A stretch of DNA of 64,000 nucleotides from Scylla paramamosain (taxonomy: Eukaryota > Arthropoda > Malacostraca > Decapoda > Portunidae). Positions within the stretch are counted from its first letter, which is position 1. Each line of letters opens with the position of its first letter. Below, piece after piece: positions 47,858 through 63,159 of the stretch. Location: the NCBI RefSeq assembly GCF_035594125.1, contig NC_087156.1:17025497-17089496 (forward strand). The letters run 5' to 3'. The position numbers were made by a program, and so were the translations under genes. The notes below the pieces were generated by a model that saw only the letters and a list, made by a program, of their open reading frames with translations, ran no database searches and was not told the DNA's origin.

Positions 47858-48901
47858 ATGAATCTGCTTCATGAAGCATACGAACAGCTTCGACCACATT
47901 CACTATTCCATCCGGACAGTTGGTCCTCGACCTCACCCACTGTCAGACACAGGGGTCCGCCGCCACCGCTCCTCCGTGAAGAGATGGCAGAGTCTGATCA
48001 AGACGAGGACTTGACGCAGCTTGTCACTTCCATATTGAGCTGCGCGCTGTCTGATGAGGAGCCCCCAGTAGATTTGGCACAGCTGAGGCAAAGGGTCGGC
48101 TCTATGCCTATCTTACAAGAGTACCCTTACCAACCGGAGGTGCCGCAGCAGAACAGCAGCTTGGGAGGGTCGACGAGGGACGACGAATTGCTGGAGGCCA
48201 TCAGGGACCTGCGGAGGAGACGGTCAACGCGGCCCAAAGTCATCATCCCCAGGCCATCCTTAAGGCACTCGGCACCGTCATACAGGCGCAGACCCGATCC
48301 TCCACGATTGTCGCAGGCAAGCCAGACCATCGCTCCGGCCATCAAAAAACTGCCGGAAGAGACGCGTTCTTTTCCTGTCCCTTGGGGAAGACGTCTCCGT
48401 ACTGCATCTGTGGAAACACAAACCGAAAACTTCGCTTCTGTGGTGGGGCGGCGGCACCATGTAGTTCCTTCCTGGGACCCAATGCCAGAAGAAATGTTTG
48501 TAATGGATGATGTGGCTGATTCGCCACTTTCCAGTTGGTCAATGGAAAGTTCCTTCGACACTCCGAGAAAAACTAATGTGAGCTCCAGCAAATACGCTGA
48601 CACGACATTTCTCAACATATCCTTAGATGAAGTCTCCCTCTCTGATTACTCAGGCAGTCAGTCATCGGTGTCGCAGCGACGGGCAGCCTCCTGGTCCCCG
48701 GCACTGGCTACTTCCACCGATGTTGAGGTGGTCCATTACTCCGCCATCCTGCAGAACCGCACAGTGGCCACCAATACCGATCATGTTGGCTGGAGACGTT
48801 CACAGAAGATTCACCGTAATCGTGTTCGAAGCCGAGGCGTGGCACTGGGGTGGAGCAGCCATCCCGAGACAGCCTCGGTCGCCACCCAGACCAGTCCCTA
48901 A
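47858..48901 (+). CDS. Single-exon 347-aa protein with TQT-type motifs, unknown
   Basis: Open from the first ATG (MNLLHEAYEQLRPHSLFHPD) to TAA; an in-frame TTG lies further upstream, but ATG is the sensible start. The composition is Ser-, Arg- and Pro-rich and looks largely disordered. There are two short likely helices (about residues 48-80, acidic then leucine-rich; about 108-123, LLEAIRDLRRRR). Four similar strings recur: VETQTE (185-190), ATSTDV (284-289), VATNTD (303-308) and VATQTSP at the C-terminus. T-Q-T in a disordered chain is the core of the dynein light chain LC8 binding motif, so a multivalent LC8 client is one idea (inference). No transposon motif is seen. TATA-like box upstream; AATAAA at 49077-49082. 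I do not recognise the family. Confidence 0.75.
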   Translation: MNLLHEAYEQLRPHSLFHPDSWSSTSPTVRHRGPPPPLLREEMAESDQDEDLTQLVTSILSCALSDEEPPVDLAQLRQRVGSMPILQEYPYQPEVPQQNSSLGGSTRDDELLEAIRDLRRRRSTRPKVIIPRPSLRHSAPSYRRRPDPPRLSQASQTIAPAIKKLPEETRSFPVPWGRRLRTASVETQTENFASVVGRRHHVVPSWDPMPEEMFVMDDVADSPLSSWSMESSFDTPRKTNVSSSKYADTTFLNISLDEVSLSDYSGSQSSVSQRRAASWSPALATSTDVEVVHYSAILQNRTVATNTDHVGWRRSQKIHRNRVRSRGVALGWSSHPETASVATQTSP

Positions 48902-49076
48902 CTGCTACGCTTCAAGTTAATGTATATTGGTTGTATTAGAAACTTGTATAGAAACTTTTATGTGATTTGGGCATCATCTATTGCCTAGCATGATCGTGTA
49001 GTCTGAAGCTATGAAAGCAGTTATTTCTTATTGCATGAATGTTTCCAGCAGTTAATGTGTACTTCATGGTGCAGAC

Positions 49077-49082
49077 AATAAA
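49077..49082 (+). terminator. Poly-A signal of the TQT-motif gene
   Basis: AATAAA about 175 nt past the stop. Confidence 0.55.
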
Positions 49083-49131
49083 TCTTTTAGAACTACAGTC
49101 TTTTATCATTAAATATTCCCTAAATAATAAC

Positions 49132-49215
<84 letters not shown>

Positions 49216-49258
49216 TAATAATAATAATAAATAATGAGTAAAATACTACTACTACTAC

Positions 49259-49310
<52 letters not shown>
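49132..49310. repeat. (AAT)n then (ACT)n/(AGT)n palindromic array
   Basis: AAT units 49132-49230, then five ACT units (49245-49259) running straight into about 17 AGT units (49260-49310), so the junction is self-complementary. Confidence 0.9.
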
Positions 49311-49463
49311 CGTAGTAGCAGCAGTGGAAGTAAATAAATAAATGGGAATTGTTGGCAGTTGTTGCAGTAGCTGATGCCACCAGTGGGTTAACATTAAAAA
49401 CAAGACAAACGATTTCATGCATGCTTCATGTGAAAGAGCACAACGCACAGTCAATCAATCAGT

Positions 49464-49501
<38 letters not shown>

Positions 49502-50800
49502 GTCTGTCTCGTGTGAGTGCGCGCGCGCTCCTCGCTGCAACGAGCTATTTGAACTAGCCAGCACTTCGTTAAGCTTACGACTACATACAAAAAAAAAAAC
49601 GCGCGCAGTACTGCCCCCGCAACACGACTACTTTTCATGCGTAGTGCGAAAGGCGTTTTATCTAAACGAAAAGCAATTTGCTCAAAGATCTGGAATAGCA
49701 TTACCTAATATACCAGCAAAGCCTTGTTCCCCCTTTACGTGTTCCCGCCTTGCTTATGGGTCAGCCACTCCTTCCCCGCCTCTACTGATTACGTCAATTG
49801 ATCTGGGCGGCTTGGAGGAGGTCTGGAAGACGTCCATGAGGGGATTCCTCTCGAACCAGATCTCGGGCATTCCGAGCATAAGGAAACCACTTTGAGTGAG
49901 TGGTGTGAAGGGGAAAGAGGATGAGAGAGAGAACGAGAGAAGAGGCTGATGTGTTTAGCTGATATCAGTAGTGGTATATATGTATATACGTAGTTGATTC
50001 CGCAGTCCTGCCCACTTTACAGCACACGCCACGTCCATTAAAGTTTTCCTGTGGCGCTATGATTGCGGCGTCGCTGGGCGTTGAGTGAATATTCACTCTC
50101 AGGTACTGGGGAGGCAGTGACGCTCCCAGGCTAATTACCGCTGCACTTCAAGCCTGGGTGCATCCCCGCGCCTCCTGGTCGACCGTCACGCTGCCTCGCA
50201 CCAGCTCGGACGCGAGTCTCACACACCGAGTTTTTATCGTCCCTTGAGTTCTGCTGGAGTTTCCCAGTGCAGTCTCTTTCCGCTGTGAGTTTCTCCTTTT
50301 ATTTCACGGAGACTGAAAGTTTGGACACTTGATAATTGACTGTCTCGTTTGGAACCATCGGGATGCACGGAAGTATAATACTGTTTTGTGACTCGATCTT
50401 CGCGTGTCTGGCTCATGCGGCCCGGGCAGCCAGGACGAGGAAGGAGACGAGGGACTGATCTTGGTGCAAAATCATACATTTCTGTCTCTTTCAAAAGTGA
50501 GGTGATTTATATGTACTGATGAGGGCATGGCATCTCAAGTACTAAGTTGATAAATCTTGTGTCCTACAAGACACTGGAAGAAAAGTGGGAGGGCTGGAAG
50601 AATGAGTGGTAAAAGTGAACGAAACTAGGAAGGGAAGGATAAAGGTAAACTGGTAGAAAAATAGTTAAGATTTAGTGATGATGACCTGCAAAAACACAGC
50701 CACACAAACTGCACACCATCGACAGTACACGGAACCACTGCTGTCCGATCAGGCGGGATGGGGAAGCAGAGTACGAAGTAAGTGGCACAACTTTGAGCTC
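49311..50800. other. No supported gene
   Basis: (CT)n at 49468-49497 with GCGCGC after it. A frame ending near 49895 reads DLGGLEEVWKT, reminiscent of SLC5-type transporters, but it lacks splice sites and neighbours. Confidence 0.45.
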
Positions 50801-50928
50801 AGGCCCCACTGTCCTGTTGTCTCTATACGACCTCAGCCCCACTGTCCTGTTGTCTCTATACGACCTCAACCCCACTGTCCTGCTGTCTCTATACGACCTC
50901 AGCCTCACTGTCCTGCTGTCTCTATACT
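50801..50928. repeat. 33-bp minisatellite, four units
   Basis: Unit CCCCACTGTCCTGTTGTCTC followed by TATACGACCTCAG, nearly perfect four times. As 33 is a multiple of three, it translates as PHCPVVSIRPQ repeats in an open frame 50675-51082, but nothing else supports a gene. Confidence 0.9.
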
Positions 50929-51137
50929 AGTTAATCAAAATATCACCGCGCTTACCTTTTATCTGTCATTTTTTAAAGGTACGCATAACTCTTCCACAGC
51001 TTTACTTTCCTGCCATCCGCGGATCTGTGGACGAGGACCTGCGGTGTCCGTGATTACTGGCCAGAAAACACTCTTTCACTGAGCAGGACAATATTAAGGA
51101 TCAGGGGAAAAATAATAAGGGCTCTAAGAGTATCATC

Positions 51138-51440
<303 letters not shown>

Positions 51441-51441
<1 letters not shown>

Positions 51442-51813
51442 ATTAATAGCTCAGGGAATGAGAAGCAAGAACCTCAAAAGTAAGTTGGTATGGAACTCTC
51501 GTAGTAATGAGTGTGTTTCTTTTCCTCCACTCCGTGTCTGGCAGCGTCGCGAGGCTTTGCCCTCCTCGCCAGCAGCAGTTGTCGTTTCTTAGCGATGTCT
51601 AGCAAGCGAGGGAGAAAATCACGGAAATAACACTGGCTTTATCAACTAATTGAACAGTGGATCCCTCACGAGAACTTAATGGCGCTCAAAAACAAAAGAG
51701 TAACGCCACTCCCGAGGGATTTGTGGTCTCATTTCCACTATCTCGTAACGTTACTCCTCGACTTCCCGGCCATCACTCGCCCTGCACCCCTAGCGGCAGT
51801 GCGTGTCCACGTG

Positions 51814-51869
<56 letters not shown>

Positions 51870-52308
51870 GCAAAGTGTTGAGTAGAGAGGTGGGAGAAAA
51901 TGACGTGGATTTGTTACAACTGTGCCAGGAGGAGGGTTGAGGAGAGAGACTGGGGAGCAAGACCAAGAGATGTAATGGCTTTGATGGGGTAAATGCCCCT
52001 TCTTCCCAAGATGTATTGATGTACAGACAAAAAAGTCCTTGTAAGGGTGTGTTTCTGCACCGAGGGATGTGCTGTCCCGTGAAGCTGAATGGCACTGGGA
52101 AAGCCACATTGACAATAAGACGCAGGGAGGTTGTCACTGAATCGAACCTATGTACATTACTGTTATCTTGTGAATTACATGAATGGTGCAGGATGGAGCC
52201 ACTGGGGATTCACTTCAGCCCTGGCGTGGAACATCAGTGAGAGTAAAGGGATTAAAACAGCATAATAATGTGTAAGAACACACACACACACCCACCCACC
52301 CACCCACA

Positions 52309-52360
<52 letters not shown>

Positions 52361-52766
52361 CTCCAGGCATGTGGTTGTGTTATTCCAAAATATTTTTTTC
52401 TGCAGTCATTGTTCCCCGAGCAAGGGAGATGATTTCCCCGGAGAGACGGGTGAGGGTAGTTATTCTTTAGTTCTCCACAAGTTATGCTCAATAAAGTCTT
52501 ATCGTGCTTCCCTCCTCCTCTCCCGTCCATTCCTCCTCCTCCTCTTTTCTCTATATATATCTGCCTCGCGTCGCACGCCCCCTTCCGCTCCAGCCTCTGT
52601 TTTACGTCCACAGGGAAGCTGCTTTACTTTTCGCTTGTTTTACGGTGCGCAGGTTAAGCCGTGATTAATGAACAGATTCTTTTTCGTTCGTTCTCTCCCG
52701 GGCATGCAAAAGTATAATTTATTTTTGAGCTCGTAAGAGTTTTATTGAGTTTTGCTTTTATGAGAT

Positions 52767-52840
<74 letters not shown>

Positions 52841-54377
52841 CATCTTTATCATTTCATCTTTCCCAGTAATTCTCTCAATTCGTGGCATTTTTACGTGATT
52901 ACCTTATTGCACCATTACTTGACGAAACCTAATACCACATCATGATATATTAAGGGAGAATAACCCATTATTATTACGCATAAAAACCCAATGAATGTGC
53001 TTGGGTTCATATTAATCCTGGCGAATTAATTAATAGCGTAGTCTCCATTCCAAGTGGCAGGAAGGAGCGTGACTGACGTGCTCCAGGATCCTGAGTGACG
53101 AAGGATGTTTTCAAAGATGTTTCTGTCTGCCTCTGTGTTGTTTCCTCCGCAACACACTCCCTTGATACTTCGGAGACAATTCCCATATTTCCCGCAGTTT
53201 TATACTACTTATGAGTACAGTAAACCTTTCAAAGCGGTTTTTTACTTCATATTTTTTAATGAGTCGTGATCAATGGGGTTCCCGTGATTCAGTCAGCGTA
53301 AACATGTTCTGCCTTTATTGACGCTTTTTTGGACAGTTTCCTGTACTCTCCTTCCTTTCTTTTCATCCATGAGTTGTTGTTGTGTCTTAAAATCGACCCT
53401 TCATTCATCCTTGCCACGATCACCGAGAACACAGTCCGAAGCATTCACGAGAGGGACAGGGAGACAGAGTGTGCGTTATGATAAATCCTAACGATACTTA
53501 TGGCAGTCATTTGAAACAGCAATATCTAAGTTAATAATCGCGAATGTCCAAATTAAGAATGTATCTTTAAGGGATGTATTACTTCAACTTTTCCTCAGAT
53601 TACTCTCCACACGGGTAGTATAATGTTACGTAGGCTTGACGTCGCCTCTATTATTCTCTCTACCAGTGCAAGGGTGCGACTGAAATACTACAGTTACCCA
53701 TCAACGAATCATTCTTTCTTAAGCTATGAGAGAAAATTTCCCGCAGTGGCGAGGAAGAGGCACTGGTGTAAAGATGTTATAGGCGTGTTAACGATGACAA
53801 CCGGTTCGTCTTACATTATTTACACTACGAGTTGATCAGAGTACTAGTGTAAGCTCATGGGTACACTGTGTACTGTCTGGGGAAGAAGGTATAGGAGAAA
53901 TCCAGCTGTATTTATTGATCTACTTATTATATTATTGCTACCCATGCAAGATAAGGATAACAAGCTGTCAAAAGTAGGCCAGTAACAAATATCTTAATAG
54001 ATATACCATGCATGAAAAAAAAATCACATTAAAATAAGTCGATTACTAAAGAAAAAATGTAACCAATGCGAAATTAATATAATACACACGTACACATTTA
54101 CCCATAATTATAAGCACATATGCAGAAATACATGTAAACATACTAACAATGCATAAAATACTTCCATAAATCATATCACATAAGTACCAAGCAGGTTTTT
54201 TTTTAGTTTTGCCTTAAATTAATTTATATTGGTGGTGGATCTGAACTCGTTTGGAAAAGAGAAAGATAAAACGAAAACTTAAGAGATTGAAGGAGAAAAG
54301 GCGAAGAAACGACAGAATATAAATATGTGAAAGAAAACGTGCAGCTGAAACGAAACGCAACGGAAACTGACAAACTT
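51441..54377. other. No supported gene; several microsatellites
   Basis: (GT)n 51817-51868, (CCCA)n/(CA)n 52272-52359 and (CT)n 52769-52838. The open frames found here are short or consist of repeats. 52840-54377 is A/T-rich and featureless to my reading. Confidence 0.5.
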
Positions 54378-55202
<825 letters not shown>

Positions 55203-55207
<5 letters not shown>

Positions 55208-56977
55208 GGACGGGAAGGAGGCCAGATGTTTGGTCAGAGTGCAATATTTTGTGAGGGCGGGCGTGTGTCGAGAAGCCCTGAGTTATGGCGGGCTCCGAGG
55301 ACAGCGGCTGAGGACTCTACTGCAGGCCACTCCTTCCTCACCCTAGCTGGCGGGGTGTGGGACGAGAGTGTGAGGAGGGGCAGAAAGAGGTGTAGGGAAA
55401 GGAACGGAACATATGGGGCTCTTAATGGAAAGGCAGTGAGGCTAAGGTGCTGATAGAAGGGAAGGGGAGAGGGTGTGCGTATTAGTGATGGAGAGGTGAG
55501 GGTTGAGAAGTGTAAGAAAGGAAGAAAGGGAATGTATGGGGGTCTTAATGGAAGGGAAGTAGTGATGGTGATGATGAAGAGGACTGAAAGTAAAGGAAAT
55601 GTCTATGGGAAGCGAAAGGAGTAGAGACATAGGCTAAAAAGTGTGAGGTGGGAAGGAGGGAAATGTATGGTAGTCCTAATGGGAGGGAAGTACTCGTAAT
55701 ATGTTGATGAGGGAAGGAAAAGTGAACAGGGATAGATATCAATAGGGAGGGGAAGGGAAGTGAGGGTGGTAAGGTGTTGATAGATAAGAAAGGCAATGAA
55801 TGTGGCAGAGGAGCCTTAATGAAGGGAAAGCAATCATTGAGTGAAAAAAAAAAAAAACTAATAGATGTTTTAAGCTGCGGAACAACTTAAAGGATCTTTC
55901 CACAGCGGCTGGGGGCGGTTCTAATTTTTAGGCGCGTCGCAGACGCAGTCATACAGAGCTCGCCTGCACACACCATGCAGTGCCGCGCCGCCATGATGGC
56001 TGTGGCGAGTGACATGTTGTTACAAATGACTGTGTTTTCAATATGTGGAGCTTTGTATTCTGATGAAACTATCGTGTTCACGAGAGTTTTTTCCTATTTA
56101 ATGTAATAATATATTTCGGCATTCAATGATAATCTGCTGAAAATTGCGAGCATAAGTATAAACATTTTTAACATCTTCAGAGTTCAACTCTTCTTTTTCG
56201 TTTTGTCAAGTTTTTACCATACATCTTGATTCTACAGTCACTGCTGCGTCTGACGGTGTCAACCAAAAGTGGCTGTCCCGTATATGAAGTGAATTTTGGC
56301 ATATGATTCACGCATTTTGCGCGCTCGATAAGTCGAAATATGCAAAATACGGCAAAACGGTGGGTCCGACGAAGAAATGTCATAAAATAAGAAAGATGCG
56401 CCGTCAAAAGTTTCCTCATGGGTGGTGTTTTTGAGACTGAAATCCCAATTTTTAAATGCGATGGACACCAAAAGGTGCTCCTGTCCAAATCATCGTTGTA
56501 CCCTCCAGGGGTTGTAGAGATGTACGTTAACAAAATTAGAAGCCCCACTCTCCACTCGGGAAATAATGCTTCTAGGGCATAGATGTTCGAATGAGTATGT
56601 AAAATAGCGTGTCTTCAGAAACGAGCGTGGGAGAGTAACTGGGGAAAAAAGGTAAAAAAAAAAAAAAACGTGAATGATTAAAAAAACAAAAGAACTGAAG
56701 TGAACATTAAAAGAGAAGAAAATGATAACCAGTGCAGTGAAACAGTTATAAAAGCGAGAAAAAAATGAAAATAACCCCTGCGTCTAAATGAGATTGCAAA
56801 TGTGACACATGAAGTGAAAAATGAAGCAGCGTCAATGACAACGAGATCATTATAATGGAAAGTAAGAGTCAAATATTTGTTTCTGCGATCTGAATTAAAG
56901 TGACATAAAAAAAATAAAGAAAACATTAATATTAGAAAAGAAAAAAAAAAGAAATATGAGGAAATAGCTAAAATTTT

Positions 56978-56978
<1 letters not shown>
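55203..56978. other. No supported gene
   Basis: Purine-rich to 55850, then mixed. A 43-codon frame from ATG at 55975 and a 123-codon minus frame (56177-56548) have no recognisable domain. Confidence 0.5.

Positions 56979-57046
<68 letters not shown>
56979..57046. repeat. (GA)n microsatellite
   Basis: About 34 GA units. Confidence 0.97.
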
Positions 57047-58276
<1,230 letters not shown>

Positions 58277-58464
58277 GCGCAATGTCAACAGAACCTTCAG
58301 TTTCATAATACCTAAGTTAATATACGTATTGAGACATACTACTAACATTCACAATACGTGGTGGATTCTAGACGAGTGCTTGCATTTCGTTTCAGTCAGC
58401 TCATATCGGTAAACACGTAAGCAAAGTTCAGGTGGTGTGTAGTTACATGTAATTATCCTCTATG

Positions 58465-59368
<904 letters not shown>

Positions 59369-59662
59369 CGCAACAGCAATACACTACACAGCCTTCCTTA
59401 TTCCTACACATCCTCTTACCTCACTTCCCTTGGTCATCCTCTCCAAGTGACCAAGCTGCCGTGAAGGGTACTAACAGCCCTGTGCGCCGAGACCTTCCTG
59501 GAAGTATCCTGGCGTGGGTAAAAATAAAAGGTTCTCTGAATGGGCCGTGCTGGTTATTGATGCTGGTGTTGACCGGCTGTTTGTGTTCATTACGACGTAA
59601 GCGCAGGTGTGGAAGTGAATAGATCTATAGAGGAGGGTCATTTCCACACGGCCTATCACGGA

Positions 59663-59670
59663 AGAGAGAG

Positions 59671-59741
<71 letters not shown>
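59663..59741. repeat. (GA)n microsatellite
   Basis: About 39 GA units, just upstream of the LINE B 5' repeats. Confidence 0.97.
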
Positions 59742-59744
<3 letters not shown>

Positions 59745-60133
59745 GCGAACAGTGCAGTACACAGTGTGTGGAGCAGTAATGGCAACGTGGTCACCGAGTG
59801 TTTGTGTCACTGCGCCTGTGTCTGCCGTCTTCACTTCACTACATCTCCACCATCAGCACTACCGAGGTTGAAGTGTAGTATACATAAGCAGTGAAAGAGC
59901 AGTGTACGGTGAACAGTGCAGTAAATAGGTGTGGTGCAGTGCTGGCAGGTGGTGCTCGTCACGTGTTTCCCGTGTATCACCGCGCCCCTATTCCCTCGGT
60001 ACATCAGCCCACAGCTGTGCTGCATTCCATGAGGGATTAAATACCTGCCGTGCCCTGTCTCGACCTGACTCACCCTCACCCTCACCTCGCCACCACCCAA
60101 AAACCTATCTGACCACTCCTCCCTCCCTCCCTC
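59745..60133 (+). repeat. Probable LINE B 5' UTR with two ~150-bp repeats
   Basis: GCGAACAGTGCAGTACACAG ... GGTCACCGAGTGTTTGTGTC (59747-59810) recurs as GTGAACAGTGCAGTAAATAG ... GTCACGTGTTTCCCGTGTATC (59909-59980). It lies directly upstream of ORF1; tandem units in a LINE 5' UTR are common. Assignment to LINE B is inferred from position. Confidence 0.5.
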
Positions 60134-60898
60134 ATGTCATCTTCCGCGCACCAACTCATCGCACGGCGTAATCTGTCGGGTTATACCCCGCATAGGTGGT
60201 GTGCTGTTTGTGGGAAGGCAACATCGAAAGCTGCCCACGTCAGCTGTGAGGACGACAGTTGCTCTAATCTGTGCCATACCGGTTGCCTGGGCGACAACCC
60301 AGTCTAACGGTGTGCCGAAGCGGGGCTGCTGAGGGAGCAAGCCAACATACAGGACCCCGTGACATTCGTTGACCGTGAGGCTGATCCATCCTCCCAGCCG
60401 CTCCCTCCGCCACTCCGAGGAGATCAAGAACAGGCCACAGAACGAAGTCACTGGGAAGACCTAAAGAAAACTGAATTAATCTCCTTGGTTGAGAAGCTCA
60501 CAGAAGCCTCTCGAACAAATATTATCCTCAGGTCCCTCCAGCAGGATAGGGACTTGATCATAGAATACAGGGAGGTGTTTGCGTCAGCGCTTACACTCGC
60601 TGACAGGCTCGTCGCCTCCAAGCAGCGCGAGGCAAAGGTTGCCTCGTGCTCACAAGGAGTCAGTGCTCTGCCAGAGACCATAGACAGAGACTGGGAGGAG
60701 GTCTGTCAGGGCTCTGAGTGCTGGAGGGATTGGTGGAATTCAGGTAGGCCGAAACAACAGCGGCACACCCCTGAACTCGCCATCCTGCCCATCCAGCCAG
60801 GCAACCAAACACCACCGGAGGCTACTCCCAGCAGTACATCGTTAGCCGAACCCCCATCCTCCTCTACACCTGTCTCCCTTCCTACAAGTTCCAGCTTA

Positions 60899-61694
60899 AG
60901 GTAGGCGCACACTTGTTCGCATCGTACGGACGGCACGCATCGTACTCATCGGATTGTTTTTGGGGTCAGCGCACATTGGTCCGCATCGTACGGACGGCAC
61001 GCATCGGACGGATCGGATTTTTCTGCGCACATTGTCGGCATTGGACCATTCACCACCCGCAGTTGTGAAGCTGAGCTCTCTCTGGAAGGACATACTCCAT
61101 ATTTTTTCTAGTGTATAAAGTTGTGAAAATGTTGAACAGTGATAGTGAAGAGGAAGAAATTGTAGTGGTTAGCTGTTTGCTGGCAGAAGAAGAAGAACAG
61201 AAAGTTAAAAAAAGGAAAACATGGATTCACAACATAAACAGGAAAAGGCTGGAATTTGGAGAATTTCATACATTGTTCCCTGATTTGATGGAAGATGATG
61301 TCAAGGTAGATAGGATAAAAATTTAGGAACATATCTAAAAACAGTCAGTGAGTTAATATAACATTATATATTATGTATAAGCAAAGCATAGCTATGCAAA
61401 CAGAAAAAATAAAATAAATACCGAAGAAGGTTTACATCCGACCGCGACGGCGCTCTGGCTGCAACAGACGATGGGGTCGCACATTTGCCGGCAAATGCCG
61501 TAGAGGCCATCCACATCGTTCGTACGCATCGGATTGAATGCTCTTTCGGGGATCCTCGTCGGCATTGCCGATGTCCGATGCGTACGACGCGGTCAAATGC
61601 GCGCAGACCCATTTGAAATAATGTAAAGAATACTAAAATCCGATGCGTACGATGCGGTGCCGTCCGTACGATGCGAACAAGTGTGCGCCTACCT
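60899..61694 (+). mobile_element. PIF/Harbinger-type non-autonomous element
   Basis: 796 bp. The termini AGGTAGGCGCACACTTGTTC ... are inverted perfectly for 38 bp and imperfectly for about 55 bp, with TTA on both sides (60896-60898, 61695-61697), the 3-bp TWA target duplication of PIF/Harbinger. Subterminal copies of the CATCGTACGGACGGCA motif follow in both halves. It carries a transposase start (61129-61326) and interrupts LINE B ORF1, so it is younger than that insertion. Confidence 0.92.
61129..61326 (+). pseudogene. Harbinger transposase N-terminus remnant
   Basis: 65 codons: an acidic start (MLNSDSEEEEIVVVSCLLAE), then KRKTWIHNINRKRLEFGEFH and TLFPDLMEDD. The pattern WIHxINRxRxxFGEFHxLFxxL is the first conserved block of HARBI1/Harbinger transposases. 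The DDE nuclease part is absent. Confidence 0.88.
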
Positions 61695-62348
61695 TTAAAC
61701 ACCATCTCGCAGACACACAGTACTGCAACCTCCACACAGAACCAAACCCACCCAATACCTTGCCAGCAGTACTACCGACTCCCCCAGCAACACCAGCCCC
61801 AGTCCCAGCAGTCCCGGCTTCCTCCACGAGCACCGCTAGCAACACCACCACCAGGAAAAAAAAGAATAAAAAAAAGAACCGGAACAGCGAGGTCAGAGGA
61901 GCCTCTACCACCCAGGGGACCAGCCCCTCAAGGAGACAGACCCCTGCCAAACCCACGCAGATTTGCCGGTACTGCAATCGGAAGGGCCACAGTACTGAAG
62001 ACTGCCACACCAGGACTGCTGAACTGAGGCAGGAGCGACTGCTACGGCAGGTCCTCGCGGAGCGGGGATACTTGGCCGCTGCTTCCCCATCAGTAACACC
62101 ACACTTGCAGCCCTTTCCGCAGTCTCGCCCGTTTTCAGCTCAGCCTGTTAACTGGGGCCACACCCAGGGCTGGCAATGGATCCCGCCTGGCCTTCGGTAC
62201 CCCCAACTGAGCCCTGTCACACCCCTTCAGGCCGGACCACAAATCCCTCCAACATGGTAAGGACCGACCGCTACCCGCCACCAATTCAAGGCTATCTCTG
62301 CCAAGGTACGTGATCTCCGAACGAACATCGGAGACCTAACCCACAACT

Positions 62349-62640
62349 GTGTGCTACGACACGGTGGCAGATGCAGTTGTGGTGACGGAGACCTGGCTGA
62401 ACGGAGAGGTGGAGCCATCGTTCGGCAAAATAGGTGGCTACACTCACTGGGCCAGGAGAGACCGACAGGATAGAGCTGGAGGCGGAGTGGCTGTCTGCTT
62501 CAGGGAGGGAGTGCAGGCACAACAACTCGACGTGGACACGCCGCCTCAGCTGGAGGTGATGTTCTTCCGGGTTGTGCTAGCCGACCACTCTGCCCTCCTA
62601 CTGTTCGCCATGTACGTGGCTCCGCTACAAGCAGAGTCCC
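62349..62640 (+). pseudogene. LINE B ORF2 endonuclease fragment
   Basis: VADAVVVTETWLNGEVEPSF (catalytic Glu motif), GGYTHWARRDRQDRAGGGVA and MFFRVVLADHSALLLFAMY. The frame then jumps to sequence that should lie after the EN domain (RRNKDLHRAACKRM in another frame), so the GDFN and SDH motifs are deleted. Confidence 0.82.
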
Positions 62641-63159
62641 ACTCGGCGCAACAAAGACCTACATCGTGCGGCCTGCAAGAGGATGGTGACGACCTGCCGG
62701 TGGGCCGTAGGGAGGTGGGAGAGGACCTGCGGCGCCAGCTAGGAGGCCCTAGAGTGGGCAACAAGACTTGGTGGGCCCTTGTTAAGGCAGACAGGGCCTC
62801 AACCGTCAGGACACTGTCCCTCCTCTCACAAGGCCCGACGGAACGGTGGCCACCAGCAGCAAGGACAAGGCCCAGCTGCTGGCCACCCTTTTCGCCGGGA
62901 AGATGGAGGTGGACGACCCTGAAAGGTCACCGCCTTTTCTGGAGCAGCAGTGCAGAGAAACTGTCACCAAGGTGGAGGTGACGCAGGGGCTTGTCGAGCG
63001 TCTGCTGCGGGGGCTCGATGTGCAAAAAAGCTACCCGTCCCGACAACATCAGCCCGCACGTTTTGAAACAGTGTGCCCGCGAGCTGGCTGTCCCCCTCAC
63101 CACAGTCTTCTCTGCCTGCTTACGGGGAAAATACCTGGCCCTTAGTGTGGAAAGAGGCC

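Larger units (their letters stand above)
60134..62260 (+). pseudogene. LINE B ORF1 (PHD-like finger, CCHC knuckle), split
   Basis: ATG at 60134 (MSSSAHQLIARRN). A Cys/His cluster CAVCGK...VSCEDDSCSNLCHTGC has C-x2-C-x11-C-x4-C-x3-CH-x2-C spacing, like a PHD/RING-type finger. A TAA at 60305-60307 is in frame. Then a helical stretch (LKKTELISLVEKLTEASRTN) and a Pro/Ser/Thr-rich region lead to the Harbinger insertion at 60899-61694. After it, in a shifted frame, a Lys-rich block (RKKKNKKKNRN) and CRYCNRKGHSTEDCHTRTAE, a CCHC zinc knuckle that would bind the LINE RNA, run to a stop at 62260. PHD-type fingers in LINE ORF1 are known in some insect elements. Confidence 0.82.

Noticed and set aside
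48127..48618. 163-codon minus frame
   Set aside because: Shadow of the 347-aa plus-strand ORF, which has the better context (TATA-like box, poly-A signal, motif repeats).
49797..49895. DLGGLEEVWKT... resembling an SLC5 transporter segment
   Set aside because: Only about 30 residues, no acceptor, no flanking exons, stop right after; likely chance similarity.
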